DNA of 64,000 nt from Akkermansiaceae bacterium (GTDB lineage Bacteria; Verrucomicrobiota; Verrucomicrobiia; Verrucomicrobiales; Akkermansiaceae). Of the stretch, positions 54,564-63,900 are shown one piece after another; within the stretch, counting starts at the first letter, position 1, and each line of letters opens with the position of its first letter. The notes under the pieces were generated by a model. The model did not search any database and was not told the DNA's origin. It saw only the letters and a list, made by a program, of their open reading frames with translations. A program made the translations under genes and the position numbers. The DNA is taken from the NCBI GenBank assembly GCA_903919975.1, contig CAIXKE010000057.1, positions 30,983 to 94,982 of the forward strand. The letters run 5' to 3'.

Positions 54564-55134
54564 TCCTCCCGTCTAACTTAGTCTTATTGCTACGGAGCGC
54601 TGTCTTCAGCCCAATGCCTTTAAGGATTCGATTCTGATCATCACGTTTCTTGACGCCGGCAGGGAGCGAAGAAATTGGCCCGAGTCGAGGAGAGAGAACG
54701 ACAAATACCCCGGAAACATGCAAAATTCAGGCATGGAGAGCGCCGACATCCTGCGGAGCGCCGACATTCTGTCGGCTGTCGGCGGGGGGACATTCTGTCA
54801 CCCGTCTTCCGCGAAGCTCGCCGGACAGCATGTCCGTCATCCAGCAGCGCGCAAAATGCACGCGCTCCGACATTCCGAATCACTCATCTAACAAAACCAT
54901 CTCATACCCCCGCCCTCTCTGTGACTTCATCTTCTCTCTGTGCCTCTGCGGTGAAAAAACGCCCGAATCACATCGCGCCATGATTCATTGAAATCCACGG
55001 CCGCTATGGAACAAAAGATGAACTCGTTGGCTGAAGCCATTGCTCCATTATGCCGTCCGAGTTGCTCTGCATTCCAGCGCAACGCGAGTTCTGGTAATTA
55101 ATAACCCGTAACCAGCCGCTTAGTGGCCTCAGCC
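54564..55134. repeat. Intergenic region with array of GACA-N3-TGTC hairpins
   Basis: The convergent gap between ppk2 and fabH holds three dyads with the core GACA-NNN-TGTC: 54760-54776 (7-bp arms), 54789-54799 and 54822-54836 (6-bp arms). A 16-bp direct repeat, one mismatch, lies at 54738-54753 and 54756-54771. No protein-coding frame is credible in this stretch; the remainder shows nothing else. Confidence 0.65.
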
Positions 55135-56136
55135 TCACCACTCGATCGCCGCAGCCGCCCAGGTCAATCCGGCGCCGAACACCACCAGCACGATCTTGTC
55201 CCCGCGCTTGAAAACCCCCGTCCGGTTCGCCTCATCCAGAGCAATCGCCACAGCAGCCGCCGAGGTGTTGCCGTATTTGTGGAGATTCACAAATACACGT
55301 TCGTTAGGCACCGCCAGACGGTCGGCAATAGCATCAATGATCCTCAGATTCGCCTGATGCGGAATCACGCAGGCGATGTCCTCGGGCTGCCATCCGGCGC
55401 GCTCAATGACTTTTTCCGCCGCTTCTTTCATGCGGTTGACCGCATGCTTGAAGACCTCTTTACCCAGCATGCTGAGCGTTTGCAGATTGTCGTTTACGTT
55501 CTCGCTGGTGATCGGGCAGGCCGTGCCTCCGCCGGGAATCTCCAGCAAATGCGTTAGGCTGCCGTCGGTGCCCATTTCAGTGGCGACGATGCTGCCCTCA
55601 CCGGGTTCGGCACGCCGCAGGACCGCCGCTCCGGCTCCATCGCCGAACAGCACGCAAGTCGAGCGATCACTCCAATTGGTCACAGACGAAAGTTTCTCGG
55701 CTCCGATGATCAGAGCGTTCTTGAACGCACCATCGGAAATGAGGCGCTTGGAAATCTTCATGGCATAGAGAAATCCCGAACACGCTGCGGAAATATCGAA
55801 AGCCACAGCCTTCGACGCGCCGAGCGCTTTTTGCACATGGCAAGCCGTCGCGGGAGTCGGCGTGTCCGGCGTGATGGTCGCCACGATGATCAATTCAATA
55901 TCCTCGGCAGCGAGTCCCGCTTGTTCGAGTGCCTTCCTCGCGGCATTGGTCGCCAAGTGGGATGTAAACTGACCTTCCGCCGCGATCCGGCGCTCCTTGA
56001 TGCCGGTCCGCGTTACAATCCACTCGTCACTGGTATCCACCTTCGCGGCCAGCTCCTCATTGCTCAGAATCCTCTCTGGAACGTAACTTCCTGTGCCTGC
56101 GATGCAGACGTCGATGACGGATTTCGTTTCACTCAT
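55135..56136 (-). CDS. fabH: Beta-ketoacyl-ACP synthase III
   Basis: FabH starts fatty acid synthesis by condensing acetyl-CoA with malonyl-ACP. The 333-residue protein has the triad Cys119 (SAACSGF), His260 (PHQANLRIID) and Asn290 (KYGNTSAA). The start MSETKSVIDV at 56136 is chosen; earlier codons overlap plsX. It is the last gene of the yceD-rpmF-plsX-fabH operon. Confidence 0.96.
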   Translation of the reverse strand: MSETKSVIDVCIAGTGSYVPERILSNEELAAKVDTSDEWIVTRTGIKERRIAAEGQFTSHLATNAARKALEQAGLAAEDIELIIVATITPDTPTPATACHVQKALGASKAVAFDISAACSGFLYAMKISKRLISDGAFKNALIIGAEKLSSVTNWSDRSTCVLFGDGAGAAVLRRAEPGEGSIVATEMGTDGSLTHLLEIPGGGTACPITSENVNDNLQTLSMLGKEVFKHAVNRMKEAAEKVIERAGWQPEDIACVIPHQANLRIIDAIADRLAVPNERVFVNLHKYGNTSAAAVAIALDEANRTGVFKRGDKIVLVVFGAGLTWAAAAIEW

Positions 56137-56192
56137 GCGGCGGGAGAGTGGAACCGGCCCCTCTCCGTCACAAGCGCGAATTTCACCGGAGA

Positions 56193-57221
56193 TCACTCCG
56201 TGCTCGTCACCGTCACATTCATCGTCGCCAGCGCTTCCTCAATCCGCAGATTCACCCGGTTTTCAACGGTCTCCACCCCCACTCGGATGGCATTGCGCAC
56301 CGCCAACGCACTGGACGAACCGTGCGCGATGATGACCACACCGTTGACCCCCAGCAGCGGACTGCCACCGTAAGTCTCGTAGCTGCTTTTTTCCTTGAGC
56401 GCCTTGAACGCACCCTGCGCAAGCACCGCTCCGCAAAGGCGCAGCGGATTGCCTTTGATTTCGGTTTTCAACCACTTGGAAACCGCCTTGGCCGTGGCCT
56501 CCACGGTTTTCAGCATGATATTGCCCACAAACCCATCACAAAGCACGACGTCGAGCTCGGTTTCAAATAAATCGCCACCTTCCACATTGCCGACAAAATG
56601 AATGCCGGGCGTCTGCTTGAGCAGCTTGAAAGTTTCTTTAGTAAACGCGGTGCCTTTTTCGTCTTCCTCGCCGTTGGACATCAGGCCCACCTTCGGGTCC
56701 TTCACGCCGAGCACGTTGCGGGCAAACGCAGTGCCCATCACAGCGTAAGCCACGAGATGCTCGGGCTTCGCATCGGGATTCGCCCCGGCATCGAGAATGT
56801 GGCAAAGCCCGTATTCATTCGGCAAGGCCGAGGCGATGCCGGCTCGATCCACTCCCGGCAAGGTCCGCAATTTTAAAGTGGCTGCCGCCACGGCAGCTCC
56901 GGTATTCCCTGCGGAAACAAATGCATCCGCCCGGCCTTCCTTGACCATATCCATCGCTATGCTGATGGATGAAAGTTTCTTGCGGCGCACCGTCTTCGCA
57001 CCCGGCTCGGCCATGCCGATCACTTCCGGCGCATGCACAATGCTAACCCTGGCCTCCCGCAGATCGAGCCCTTGTTTCGCACACTCCGCCTCGAGAATGA
57101 CTTGGTCTCCCACTAAATAGAGGTGCTCCAACTTCGAGTAATACCGCAGGGCATCAATGGCTCCTCCGATGTTGACGGCGGGGGCATGATCCCCACCCAT
57201 GGCGTCCAAGGCGACTTTCAT
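56193..57221 (-). CDS. plsX: Phosphate acyltransferase PlsX
   Basis: PlsX makes acyl-phosphate from acyl-ACP for phospholipid synthesis. The 342-residue protein opens MKVALDAMGGDHAP and has ISAGNTGA-like VSAGNTGAAVAA and the GVNGVVIIAHGSS segment. It lies between rpmF and fabH as in many bacteria; its 3' end lies 56 bp before the fabH start. Confidence 0.96.
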   Translation of the reverse strand: MKVALDAMGGDHAPAVNIGGAIDALRYYSKLEHLYLVGDQVILEAECAKQGLDLREARVSIVHAPEVIGMAEPGAKTVRRKKLSSISIAMDMVKEGRADAFVSAGNTGAAVAAATLKLRTLPGVDRAGIASALPNEYGLCHILDAGANPDAKPEHLVAYAVMGTAFARNVLGVKDPKVGLMSNGEEDEKGTAFTKETFKLLKQTPGIHFVGNVEGGDLFETELDVVLCDGFVGNIMLKTVEATAKAVSKWLKTEIKGNPLRLCGAVLAQGAFKALKEKSSYETYGGSPLLGVNGVVIIAHGSSSALAVRNAIRVGVETVENRVNLRIEEALATMNVTVTSTE

Positions 57222-57329
57222 ATGGGCTTAAATTCGGATACTGCGGAGACAGGTAAATGGATTGGATACGAAAAATCACCGCCTGAGAAAATCTCGGACG
57301 GCGATTCATCGGAAATCACAAGGACGGCC

Positions 57330-57512
57330 TCAGAGGGCTTCCACCTCGATGACCTGACGGTCGCGGTAGTAGCCGCATGACGGACAGGCAATGTGCGATG
57401 GCACTTTGCTGCCGCACTCTGGGCAGCTCTTGAAGATCGGTGCACGCCAGCGATTGGCGCCACGGCGCATTTTTTGACGGCTTTTGGATTGGCGGCGTTT
57501 TGGTACGGCCAT
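57330..57512 (-). CDS. rpmF: Large ribosomal subunit protein bL32
   Basis: The 60-residue protein begins MAVPKRRQSKSRQKMRRGAN and has the four zinc cysteines Cys30, Cys33, Cys43 and Cys46, so it is the zinc-binding form. It follows yceD by 13 bp. The open frame upstream of the start overlaps yceD in another frame and is not coding. Confidence 0.96.
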   Translation of the reverse strand: MAVPKRRQSKSRQKMRRGANRWRAPIFKSCPECGSKVPSHIACPSCGYYRDRQVIEVEAL

Positions 57513-57525
57513 GGTCTTGTGTTCG

Positions 57526-58029
57526 TTAAGGTTGGTCCTTGAGGTCCTTGAGATTGTCGAGGGCTGACCAACGGTCAGCATTCTCGGCGCGGGGCGGAGT
57601 GGGTAGCTCATCTTCCGCGGGTTTGTCCACTGATAAATATCGGGAATCGATTTCACATTGCTGAGGCTCATCTCCCTCCTCACACCGCGGGTCCACCGGA
57701 AAGTTGATCAAAACCTCTTCCCGCAAGGCATCCGTAACGTCGAATACTCCCTCGTGGGTGATCTCGATCGATACCGCCGCACCCTCCAGCCGAATCGTTT
57801 GAATGAACGGATGCAGCGTCCGGACACAGGTGAATTCAAATGGCGCGCTCAAATTGCCCGTCAGCAGCAGCTCGGAGCCGAAACGTTGCGCCCATACGTC
57901 ATATTCCAATGGCCCCACCGCCCGCGCATCGCCCTCAGGCAAATCGAATATTTCCGGTGGCAATTCCCCGGAAAACGCCCGTCCTTCCTCTGGCAAGTTC
58001 GCCAGATCAATCATCAAGTGACCTTTCAT
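57526..58029 (-). CDS. YceD/DUF177 family protein
   Basis: The 167-residue protein matches the DUF177 (YceD) family, which sits upstream of rpmF in most bacteria and is linked to 23S rRNA handling. It has the conserved ECVRTL-like segment (FEFTCVRTLHPF) and the EEVLINFPVDPRCEEG region with a typical Cys. Function is not settled. It starts the yceD-rpmF-plsX-fabH operon; the start is ATG at 58029, with another Met five codons in. Confidence 0.88.
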   Translation of the reverse strand: MKGHLMIDLANLPEEGRAFSGELPPEIFDLPEGDARAVGPLEYDVWAQRFGSELLLTGNLSAPFEFTCVRTLHPFIQTIRLEGAAVSIEITHEGVFDVTDALREEVLINFPVDPRCEEGDEPQQCEIDSRYLSVDKPAEDELPTPPRAENADRWSALDNLKDLKDQP

Positions 58030-58144
58030 GCCCGCAACCTAGCTCCACCCGAGCCCACGCCAAGCCGTAATTCACGCCCCACCCACCCCCGGTATCCTCA
58101 TTTCCCACTCGCCAGCCGCCTCCCCCGCATCGTTTAGTCCCACC

Positions 58145-59203
58145 ATGCCCATCGATGTCCAACTCCTCTCCCGCATTTGCGAAGCTCCCGGTGCCCCCGG
58201 CTACGAAAAAAAAATCCGCGAACTCGTCATCGCCGAACTCCAAGGCCTCACCGATGAAATCCGCACCGACAACATGGGCAACGTCATCGCCCTGAAAAAA
58301 GGCCGCTCGTCCGAGAAAAAAACCATGGCCGCCGCCCACATGGACGAAATCGGCTTCATCGTCACCCACATCGACGACAAGGGCTTCGTCCGCTTCAACC
58401 CCGTCGGCGGATTCGACCCGAAAACACTCACCTCCCAACGCGTCCACATCCACGGCCGCAAGGATGTCTTCGGCGTGATGGGCTCCAAGCCCGTCCACAT
58501 CATGTCCCCCGAAGAAAAAAATAAAGTTGCTCAAATTAAGGACTATTTCATCGATACCGGCATGGCCAAAAAAGACGTCGTCAAACTCGTCGCCGTCGGT
58601 GATTTCGTCACCCGCCACTCGCCACTCATGGAACTCGGTGAGTGCGTAAACGTGAAATCTCTCGATAACCGCGCCTCGGTTTTCATGCTCATCGAAACCC
58701 TCCGCACCCTCAAAAAACGCAAAACCAAACCGGCTTACGATTTCTACGCGGTCTTCACCGTCCAAGAAGAGGTCGGCCTGCGCGGTGCCCAAACCTCCGC
58801 CCTCCAGATCCAAGCGGATTTCAGCTTCGGCCTGGACACCACCATCGCTTACGACATCCCCGGCTCCACCCCGCAGGAACGCTGCACCGCCCTTGGCGAA
58901 GGCGCCGCCATCAAGCTCATGGACTCCTCGGTCATCTGCGATTACCGCATGATCGCCTTCATGAAGGCCACCGCCAAAAAACACAAAATCAAGTGGCAAC
59001 CGGAAATCCTCGCCGCCGGAGGCACCGATACCGCCAGCCTCCAACGCATGGTCGCCGGCGGATCGATCGCCGGTGCCGTCTCGGTCCCCACCCGCCACAT
59101 CCACCAGACCATCGAAACCTGCAACAAACAGGACCTTGCCGCCTGCATCCAGCTTCTCACCGCCTGCGTTTGCGATCTCGACCGCCACAACTGGGACTTC
59201 TAA
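58145..59203 (+). CDS. M42 family aminopeptidase
   Basis: The 352-residue protein belongs to the M42 glutamyl aminopeptidase/deblocking peptidase family with dinuclear metal sites. The ligands appear in AAHMDEIGF (His/Asp region), LDNRA (bridging Asp), the catalytic Glu pair in TVQEEVGLRGA, GLDTT (Asp) and TRHIHQTIE (last His). It has no signal peptide, so it acts in the cytoplasm on peptides. A strong intrinsic terminator follows. Confidence 0.93.
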   Translation: MPIDVQLLSRICEAPGAPGYEKKIRELVIAELQGLTDEIRTDNMGNVIALKKGRSSEKKTMAAAHMDEIGFIVTHIDDKGFVRFNPVGGFDPKTLTSQRVHIHGRKDVFGVMGSKPVHIMSPEEKNKVAQIKDYFIDTGMAKKDVVKLVAVGDFVTRHSPLMELGECVNVKSLDNRASVFMLIETLRTLKKRKTKPAYDFYAVFTVQEEVGLRGAQTSALQIQADFSFGLDTTIAYDIPGSTPQERCTALGEGAAIKLMDSSVICDYRMIAFMKATAKKHKIKWQPEILAAGGTDTASLQRMVAGGSIAGAVSVPTRHIHQTIETCNKQDLAACIQLLTACVCDLDRHNWDF

Positions 59204-59240
59204 AACGGCCACTCCCCCACCCCCTTCCAAACCGCCCCTT

Positions 59241-59266
59241 CCGCCCGCCGGAACGGGCGGTTTTTT
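59241..59266 (+). terminator. Rho-independent terminator after the M42 gene
   Basis: A 7-bp GC stem (59241-59247 with 59254-59260), a 6-nt loop and six T residues (59261-59266) follow the stop of the aminopeptidase gene by about 37 bp. Confidence 0.9.
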
Positions 59267-59716
59267 CGCGCCCTAACCCCTCCAAATCCTCGCCCAACCC
59301 CGCAAATCCTCTGCTCTCTCAACCTGCTTTATTCCGTTATAAAAAATTTACCCCTTCATCCACAAGCACCTCGGTCGCAAATACCCCCACTTAAGTTGAT
59401 CATTAGGAAAATTTAATGATTTTTTTCAAATTCCGGCTCCATCCCCTCCTCTTTCTAACAGTATGAATATTTCTATACCCCTAGACCTTGATCCCAAACC
59501 TCCCGCCTAGCTCTTTCGGGCCTAGAGAATGGCCACTGTTTACTTGGTAAACACATTAACCAAACCACAACATCTTGTATTGTGAATAATTTGTGGATAC
59601 CACATGAGCAAAATCGAGTTGACCCATCCCCCGACTTTCCGCAATCTCCGCGACGCTGCGCCTGTCGCGAGCCCCCATATTTCCACCCCTTCCCACGCTT
59701 CGTCTTTTTTCATCCC
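59267..59716. promoter_or_regulatory. nrdB leader with NrdR-like and DnaA-like sites
   Basis: The AT-rich region upstream of nrdB has several dyads: GTTTACTTGGTAAAC (59538-59552, perfect), a 16-bp site at 59565-59580 matching 12 of 16 positions of the NrdR box consensus, a weaker one at 59581-59596, and TGTGGATACCACA (59592-59604, perfect), which includes a 8/9 match to the DnaA box complement. NrdR and DnaA are known regulators of nrd operons. No coding frame is convincing here. The assignments are by eye. Confidence 0.4.
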
Positions 59717-60805
59717 ATGTCCGCCACCACCACCGTCACTCTCGGAAACAAAACCTTCGTCCTCGATCGCGAAAAAGCCGAACTCGCCTACGCCGGCAAA
59801 CGCGTGATCAACGGCAAGGAAACCATGTTCTTCAACATCCTCCCGCTGAAATACCAGTGGGCGTATGACCTCTACAAGACCATGAAGAACAACCATTGGG
59901 AACCCGAAGACATCACCATGCAAAAGGATGTCGAACAATGGCGCTCCGATGAAATCTCCGACGTGGAACGCTGGATCATCAAAATGGGCATCGGCTACTT
60001 CTCCGCCGCCGAAGGCATCGTCGGCGATAACGTGCTCCACGTCGTCCGCGAAGTCGTCACCGCTCCCGAACTCAAACTCGTGCTCGGCCGCCACGCCCAT
60101 GAGGAAAACATCCACGCGGACAGCCTCGTTTACATGATTTCCTCACTCGGCATCAACCCGCACGAGTGCGAAGCGATGTTCGAGGACGTGCCTTCCATCA
60201 CCGCGAAAAACAACTTCGTCGTTTCTAACAGCAAGGCCCTCCGCCGCGATATCGACCTCACGATCACCGCTAACAAACAAGCCCTCGCCAAGAACATCTT
60301 CATGTTCGGCCAGGTCATGGAAGGCACCCAGTTCTACGGCCTCTTCGGCATGATCCTCAGCCTCTATCGCCAGAACAAATTCCCCGGCATCGGCCAAATG
60401 TTCCGCTACACCTTGCGCGATGAATCCAACCACATCGAAGTCTTCCGCAACCTGCTCATGGACCTCATCGATGAAAATCCCGACGTCTGGACCGAGGATT
60501 TCCGCGATGACCTTCGCAACACCATGAAGGAGGGCATCACCCTCGAAAAACAATTCATCCGCGACTGCCTCCCCGTCTCCGCCCTCGGTCTCAACTCCGT
60601 CGATTTCGAACAATACATCGACTACATCGCCGATCGCCGCCTCACCTCCTGCGGCCTCGCCCCACTCAACGAATCGGTCTCTAACCCATTCCCTTGGCTC
60701 GCCGAAATGATGGACATCAAAAAGGAAACCAACTTCTTCGAAGGCCGCGTCACCGAATACCAAAAAGCATCCGCACTAGCCTCCGTCGATGACGACGAAC
60801 TCTAA
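59717..60805 (+). CDS. nrdB: Ribonucleotide reductase small subunit, class Ic-like
   Basis: The 362-residue subunit carries the metal ligands of class I small subunits: Glu99, Glu130, His133, Glu202, Glu236 and His239. The residue three positions before Val138 in the family alignment, the radical Tyr of class Ia (in HSRSY), is here Leu137 in HADSLVY. Chlamydia class Ic enzymes have Phe at this place and Leu or Val also occur; they use a Mn/Fe centre in place of a tyrosyl radical. Tyr139 matches Tyr129 of the chlamydial protein. The ATG at 59717 is chosen; the open frame upstream lacks similarity. nrdA follows 109 bp downstream. Confidence 0.95.
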   Translation: MSATTTVTLGNKTFVLDREKAELAYAGKRVINGKETMFFNILPLKYQWAYDLYKTMKNNHWEPEDITMQKDVEQWRSDEISDVERWIIKMGIGYFSAAEGIVGDNVLHVVREVVTAPELKLVLGRHAHEENIHADSLVYMISSLGINPHECEAMFEDVPSITAKNNFVVSNSKALRRDIDLTITANKQALAKNIFMFGQVMEGTQFYGLFGMILSLYRQNKFPGIGQMFRYTLRDESNHIEVFRNLLMDLIDENPDVWTEDFRDDLRNTMKEGITLEKQFIRDCLPVSALGLNSVDFEQYIDYIADRRLTSCGLAPLNESVSNPFPWLAEMMDIKKETNFFEGRVTEYQKASALASVDDDEL

Positions 60806-60813
60806 AAAGTAGC

Positions 60814-60855
60814 TGGGGCATCCTGCCCCAGGCCGTCCAAGGAGCGTCTCGCTCC
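60814..60855. repeat. Two adjacent hairpins between nrdB and nrdA
   Basis: A perfect hairpin at 60814-60830 (TGGGGCA/TGCCCCA, loop TCC) is followed by one at 60841-60855 (GGAGCG/CGCTCC, loop TCT). AAAGTAG just before them matches the arm ends of the 23.6-kb palindrome. They may set the nrdB:nrdA transcript ratio or be REP units. Confidence 0.6.
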
Positions 60856-60914
60856 AAGGATTCCCCAACTCTCCATTCCACTTCTTCTAAAAACTCCCGC
60901 CCCAGCTCCACGCC

Positions 60915-63900
60915 ATGTACCGCTCCCTAAATCTCAACGAAGACCTCGCTCTCAAGCAAGTCGTCACCGACCGCTTCACCCTAACCGACCGCGGCTATAA
61001 CTGGCGCGAAGTCCTCTCTTCCGAGAAACGCCAGCCCGTCACCGACATCACCATCACCCGCGGCACCACCGACTCCCACTTCTCCCTCGAAGACGTCGCC
61101 GACGCCATCGGCGACTCGCTCGCCGACCTCCTCATCTCCCGCCGCGAGGATGAAAAATCTATCTTCTCCGACGTCAACCGCAAGTTCGTTTCCGACGTCG
61201 CCCACTCGGTCGCCGCGTTCCTAACTGATTCACTCGACGCCGGCGGCCGCCTCCGCCTTTCCGAGGCGGATCTCTATCTGCTCATCGAAAAGGCTCTGTT
61301 AGAAAACGAAGCCTACGATGTCGCGAAATCCCTCGCCTTCCGCCGCTCGATGGAAAAAACCGGTGCCGTGGACGTCCATACCGGACCTCACTCGCTACCC
61401 GTCCGCCTGATCCGCCGCAATGGCAACGTCGTCCCGTGGTCCGAAACCAAAATCGAGATCGCCGTCCGCAAAGCCTTCCTCACCATCAAGGAAAACCCCG
61501 AGCCCGCCGTCGAAGTCGCCAAAGGCGTCACCGATCGCATCCGCCGCGGCGATTCCTCATTCGTCCACATCGAGGACGTCCAGGACATGGTTCAGGAAGA
61601 ACTCATGCGCCAAGGCCACTTCAAGGCCGCCACCCACTACGTCCGCTACCGCGACGAACGCGCCCGCATGCGCAAGGAAGAAGAGGACCTCGCCGAGGAT
61701 CCGAACCAAGAGTTGATGGTCACCGTCGTTTCCGACGATGGCATATCCTCGTTCTGGGACGGCACCGACCTCCGCAAGCGCATCGCCTACGCCTCCATCG
61801 GCCTCGACCTCAACATCACCGACGCCGATATCGAACGCGAACTCCGCCGCTCGGTCGGCAACGAAATTTCCGCCAAGGACCTCAAAAACACCGTCATCCT
61901 CAACGCTAAGGCGCTCATCGAAAAAGACGCCGACTTCGCGAAGTTCGCCGCCCGCATCCTGCTCTCCTACATCTACGAGGAAGTCCTCGATTGGTCGATC
62001 CTCCGCGACGGCGTCGATAAACTGAAAAACGCCCACAAGGCCGCCTTCAAATCCTATCTGAAACACGGCGTCGCCATCAAACGCCTCAATCCCGAGCTAC
62101 TCGAAGTTTACAATCTCGACAAACTCGCCGAAGCCTTCGACCCCACCGCCGACCTCGATTTCGACTACCTCGGCATCCAAACCCTCTACGATCGCTACCT
62201 CATCGTCGATAAAACCGGCAGCAAACACCGTCGCATCGAGACCCCGCAGTTCTTCTGGATGCGCGTCGCCATGGGCCTCTTCAAGAAAGAGGAAACCAAT
62301 CGCGAGGACTGGGCCGTCCGCCTTTACAACCTCTACAAGGGCCGCCGCTTCTGCTCGTCCACGCCCACCCTCTTCAATTCCGGCACCCTCCACAGCCAGC
62401 TCTCGTCCTGCTACCTCTACAAGGTCGACGACTCGATCGAGTCGATCATGTATCGCGGCATCGCCGAAAACGCCTTCCTCAGCAAGTGGGCTGGCGGCCT
62501 CGGTGGCTCATGGACCGCCGTCCGCGGCACTGGCGGCTACATCCAAGGCACCAATGGCGAGTCCCAAGGCATTATCCCCTTCCTTAAACTCCACAACGAC
62601 CAACTCGTCGCCGTCAACCAAGGCGGAAAACGCCGCGGCTCCGGCTGCGCCTACCTCGAAACCTGGCACAACGACATCGAGGACTTCCTCGACCTCCGCA
62701 AAAACACCGGCGACGAACGCCGCCGCTGCCACGACATGAACACCGCCAACTGGGTTCCCGACCTCTTCATGAAACGCATGGAAGAACGCGGCACCTGGAC
62801 CCTCTTCCGCTCCAACGAAGTCCCCGATCTCCACGACCTCTACGGCTCCGCTTTCGAGCAACGCTATTGCGAATACGAGCAAATGGCCGCCGATGGCAAA
62901 ATCTGGTCGCGCCCCCTCGCCGCCCTCGAGCTCTGGAAATCCATGCTCAAGATGGTCTTCGAAACCGGCCACCCATGGATCACCTTCAAGGACCCCTGCA
63001 ACGTCCGCTCCCCGCAAGACCATTGCGGCGTCATCCACTCCAGCAACCTCTGCACCGAGATCACCCTGAACACCTCCGCCGACGAAACCGCCGTCTGCAA
63101 CCTCGGCTCCGTCGTGCTCGATACCCATATCACCCGTGACGGCGCCCTCGATCACGAGATGCTCAAGGAAACCATCACTGTCGCCATCCGCGCCCTCGAC
63201 AACGTCATCGACATCAACTTCTACCCCACCGAAGCCGCGCTGACCGCCAACACCCGCCACCGCCCGATCGGCCTCGGCGTCATGGGCGTCCAAAACGCCC
63301 TCTACAAACGCAACCTCGCCTTCGCCTCCGATGCCGCCGTCGAGTTCAACGACGAGTTCATGGAAGCCATCGCCTACTATGCGTATAGTGCCTCCTCCGA
63401 CCTCGCCGCAGAAGTCGGCCCGTACTCGACCTACAAAGGCAGCAAATGGGACCGCGGTCTTCTTCCGCAGGACACCGTCGACCTCCTCGAAACCGAGCGC
63501 GGCCGCAAAATCGACGTCCCCCGCGGCGGCAAAATGGATTGGTCCGTCGTCCGCGAGAAAATCGCCAAACACGGCATGCGCAACTCCAACGTGCTCGCCA
63601 TCGCCCCCACCGCCACCATCTCGAACATCATGGGCACCACCCCATGCATCGAGCCCAACTACAAGAACCTCTACGTCAAATCCAACCTCTCCGGCGACTT
63701 CATCGTGCTCAACAGTGAGCTCGTCAAAGACCTCAAGAAGGCCGACCTCTGGAACCAGGAAATGCTCGACCAGCTCAAGTATTTCGACGGTGAGCTCGAC
63801 GCCATCGACGACATCCCGGAAGCCCTCAAGCACAAGCACAAGACCGTCTTCGGCATCGACTTCGAATACATCATCGACGCCGCCGCCCGCCGCCAGAAGT

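Noticed and set aside
58007..59230. 407-residue minus-strand frame over the M42 gene
   Set aside because: Rich in Gly, Asp and Val from complementing Ala/Ser/Thr/Ile codons; overlaps a full M42 enzyme.
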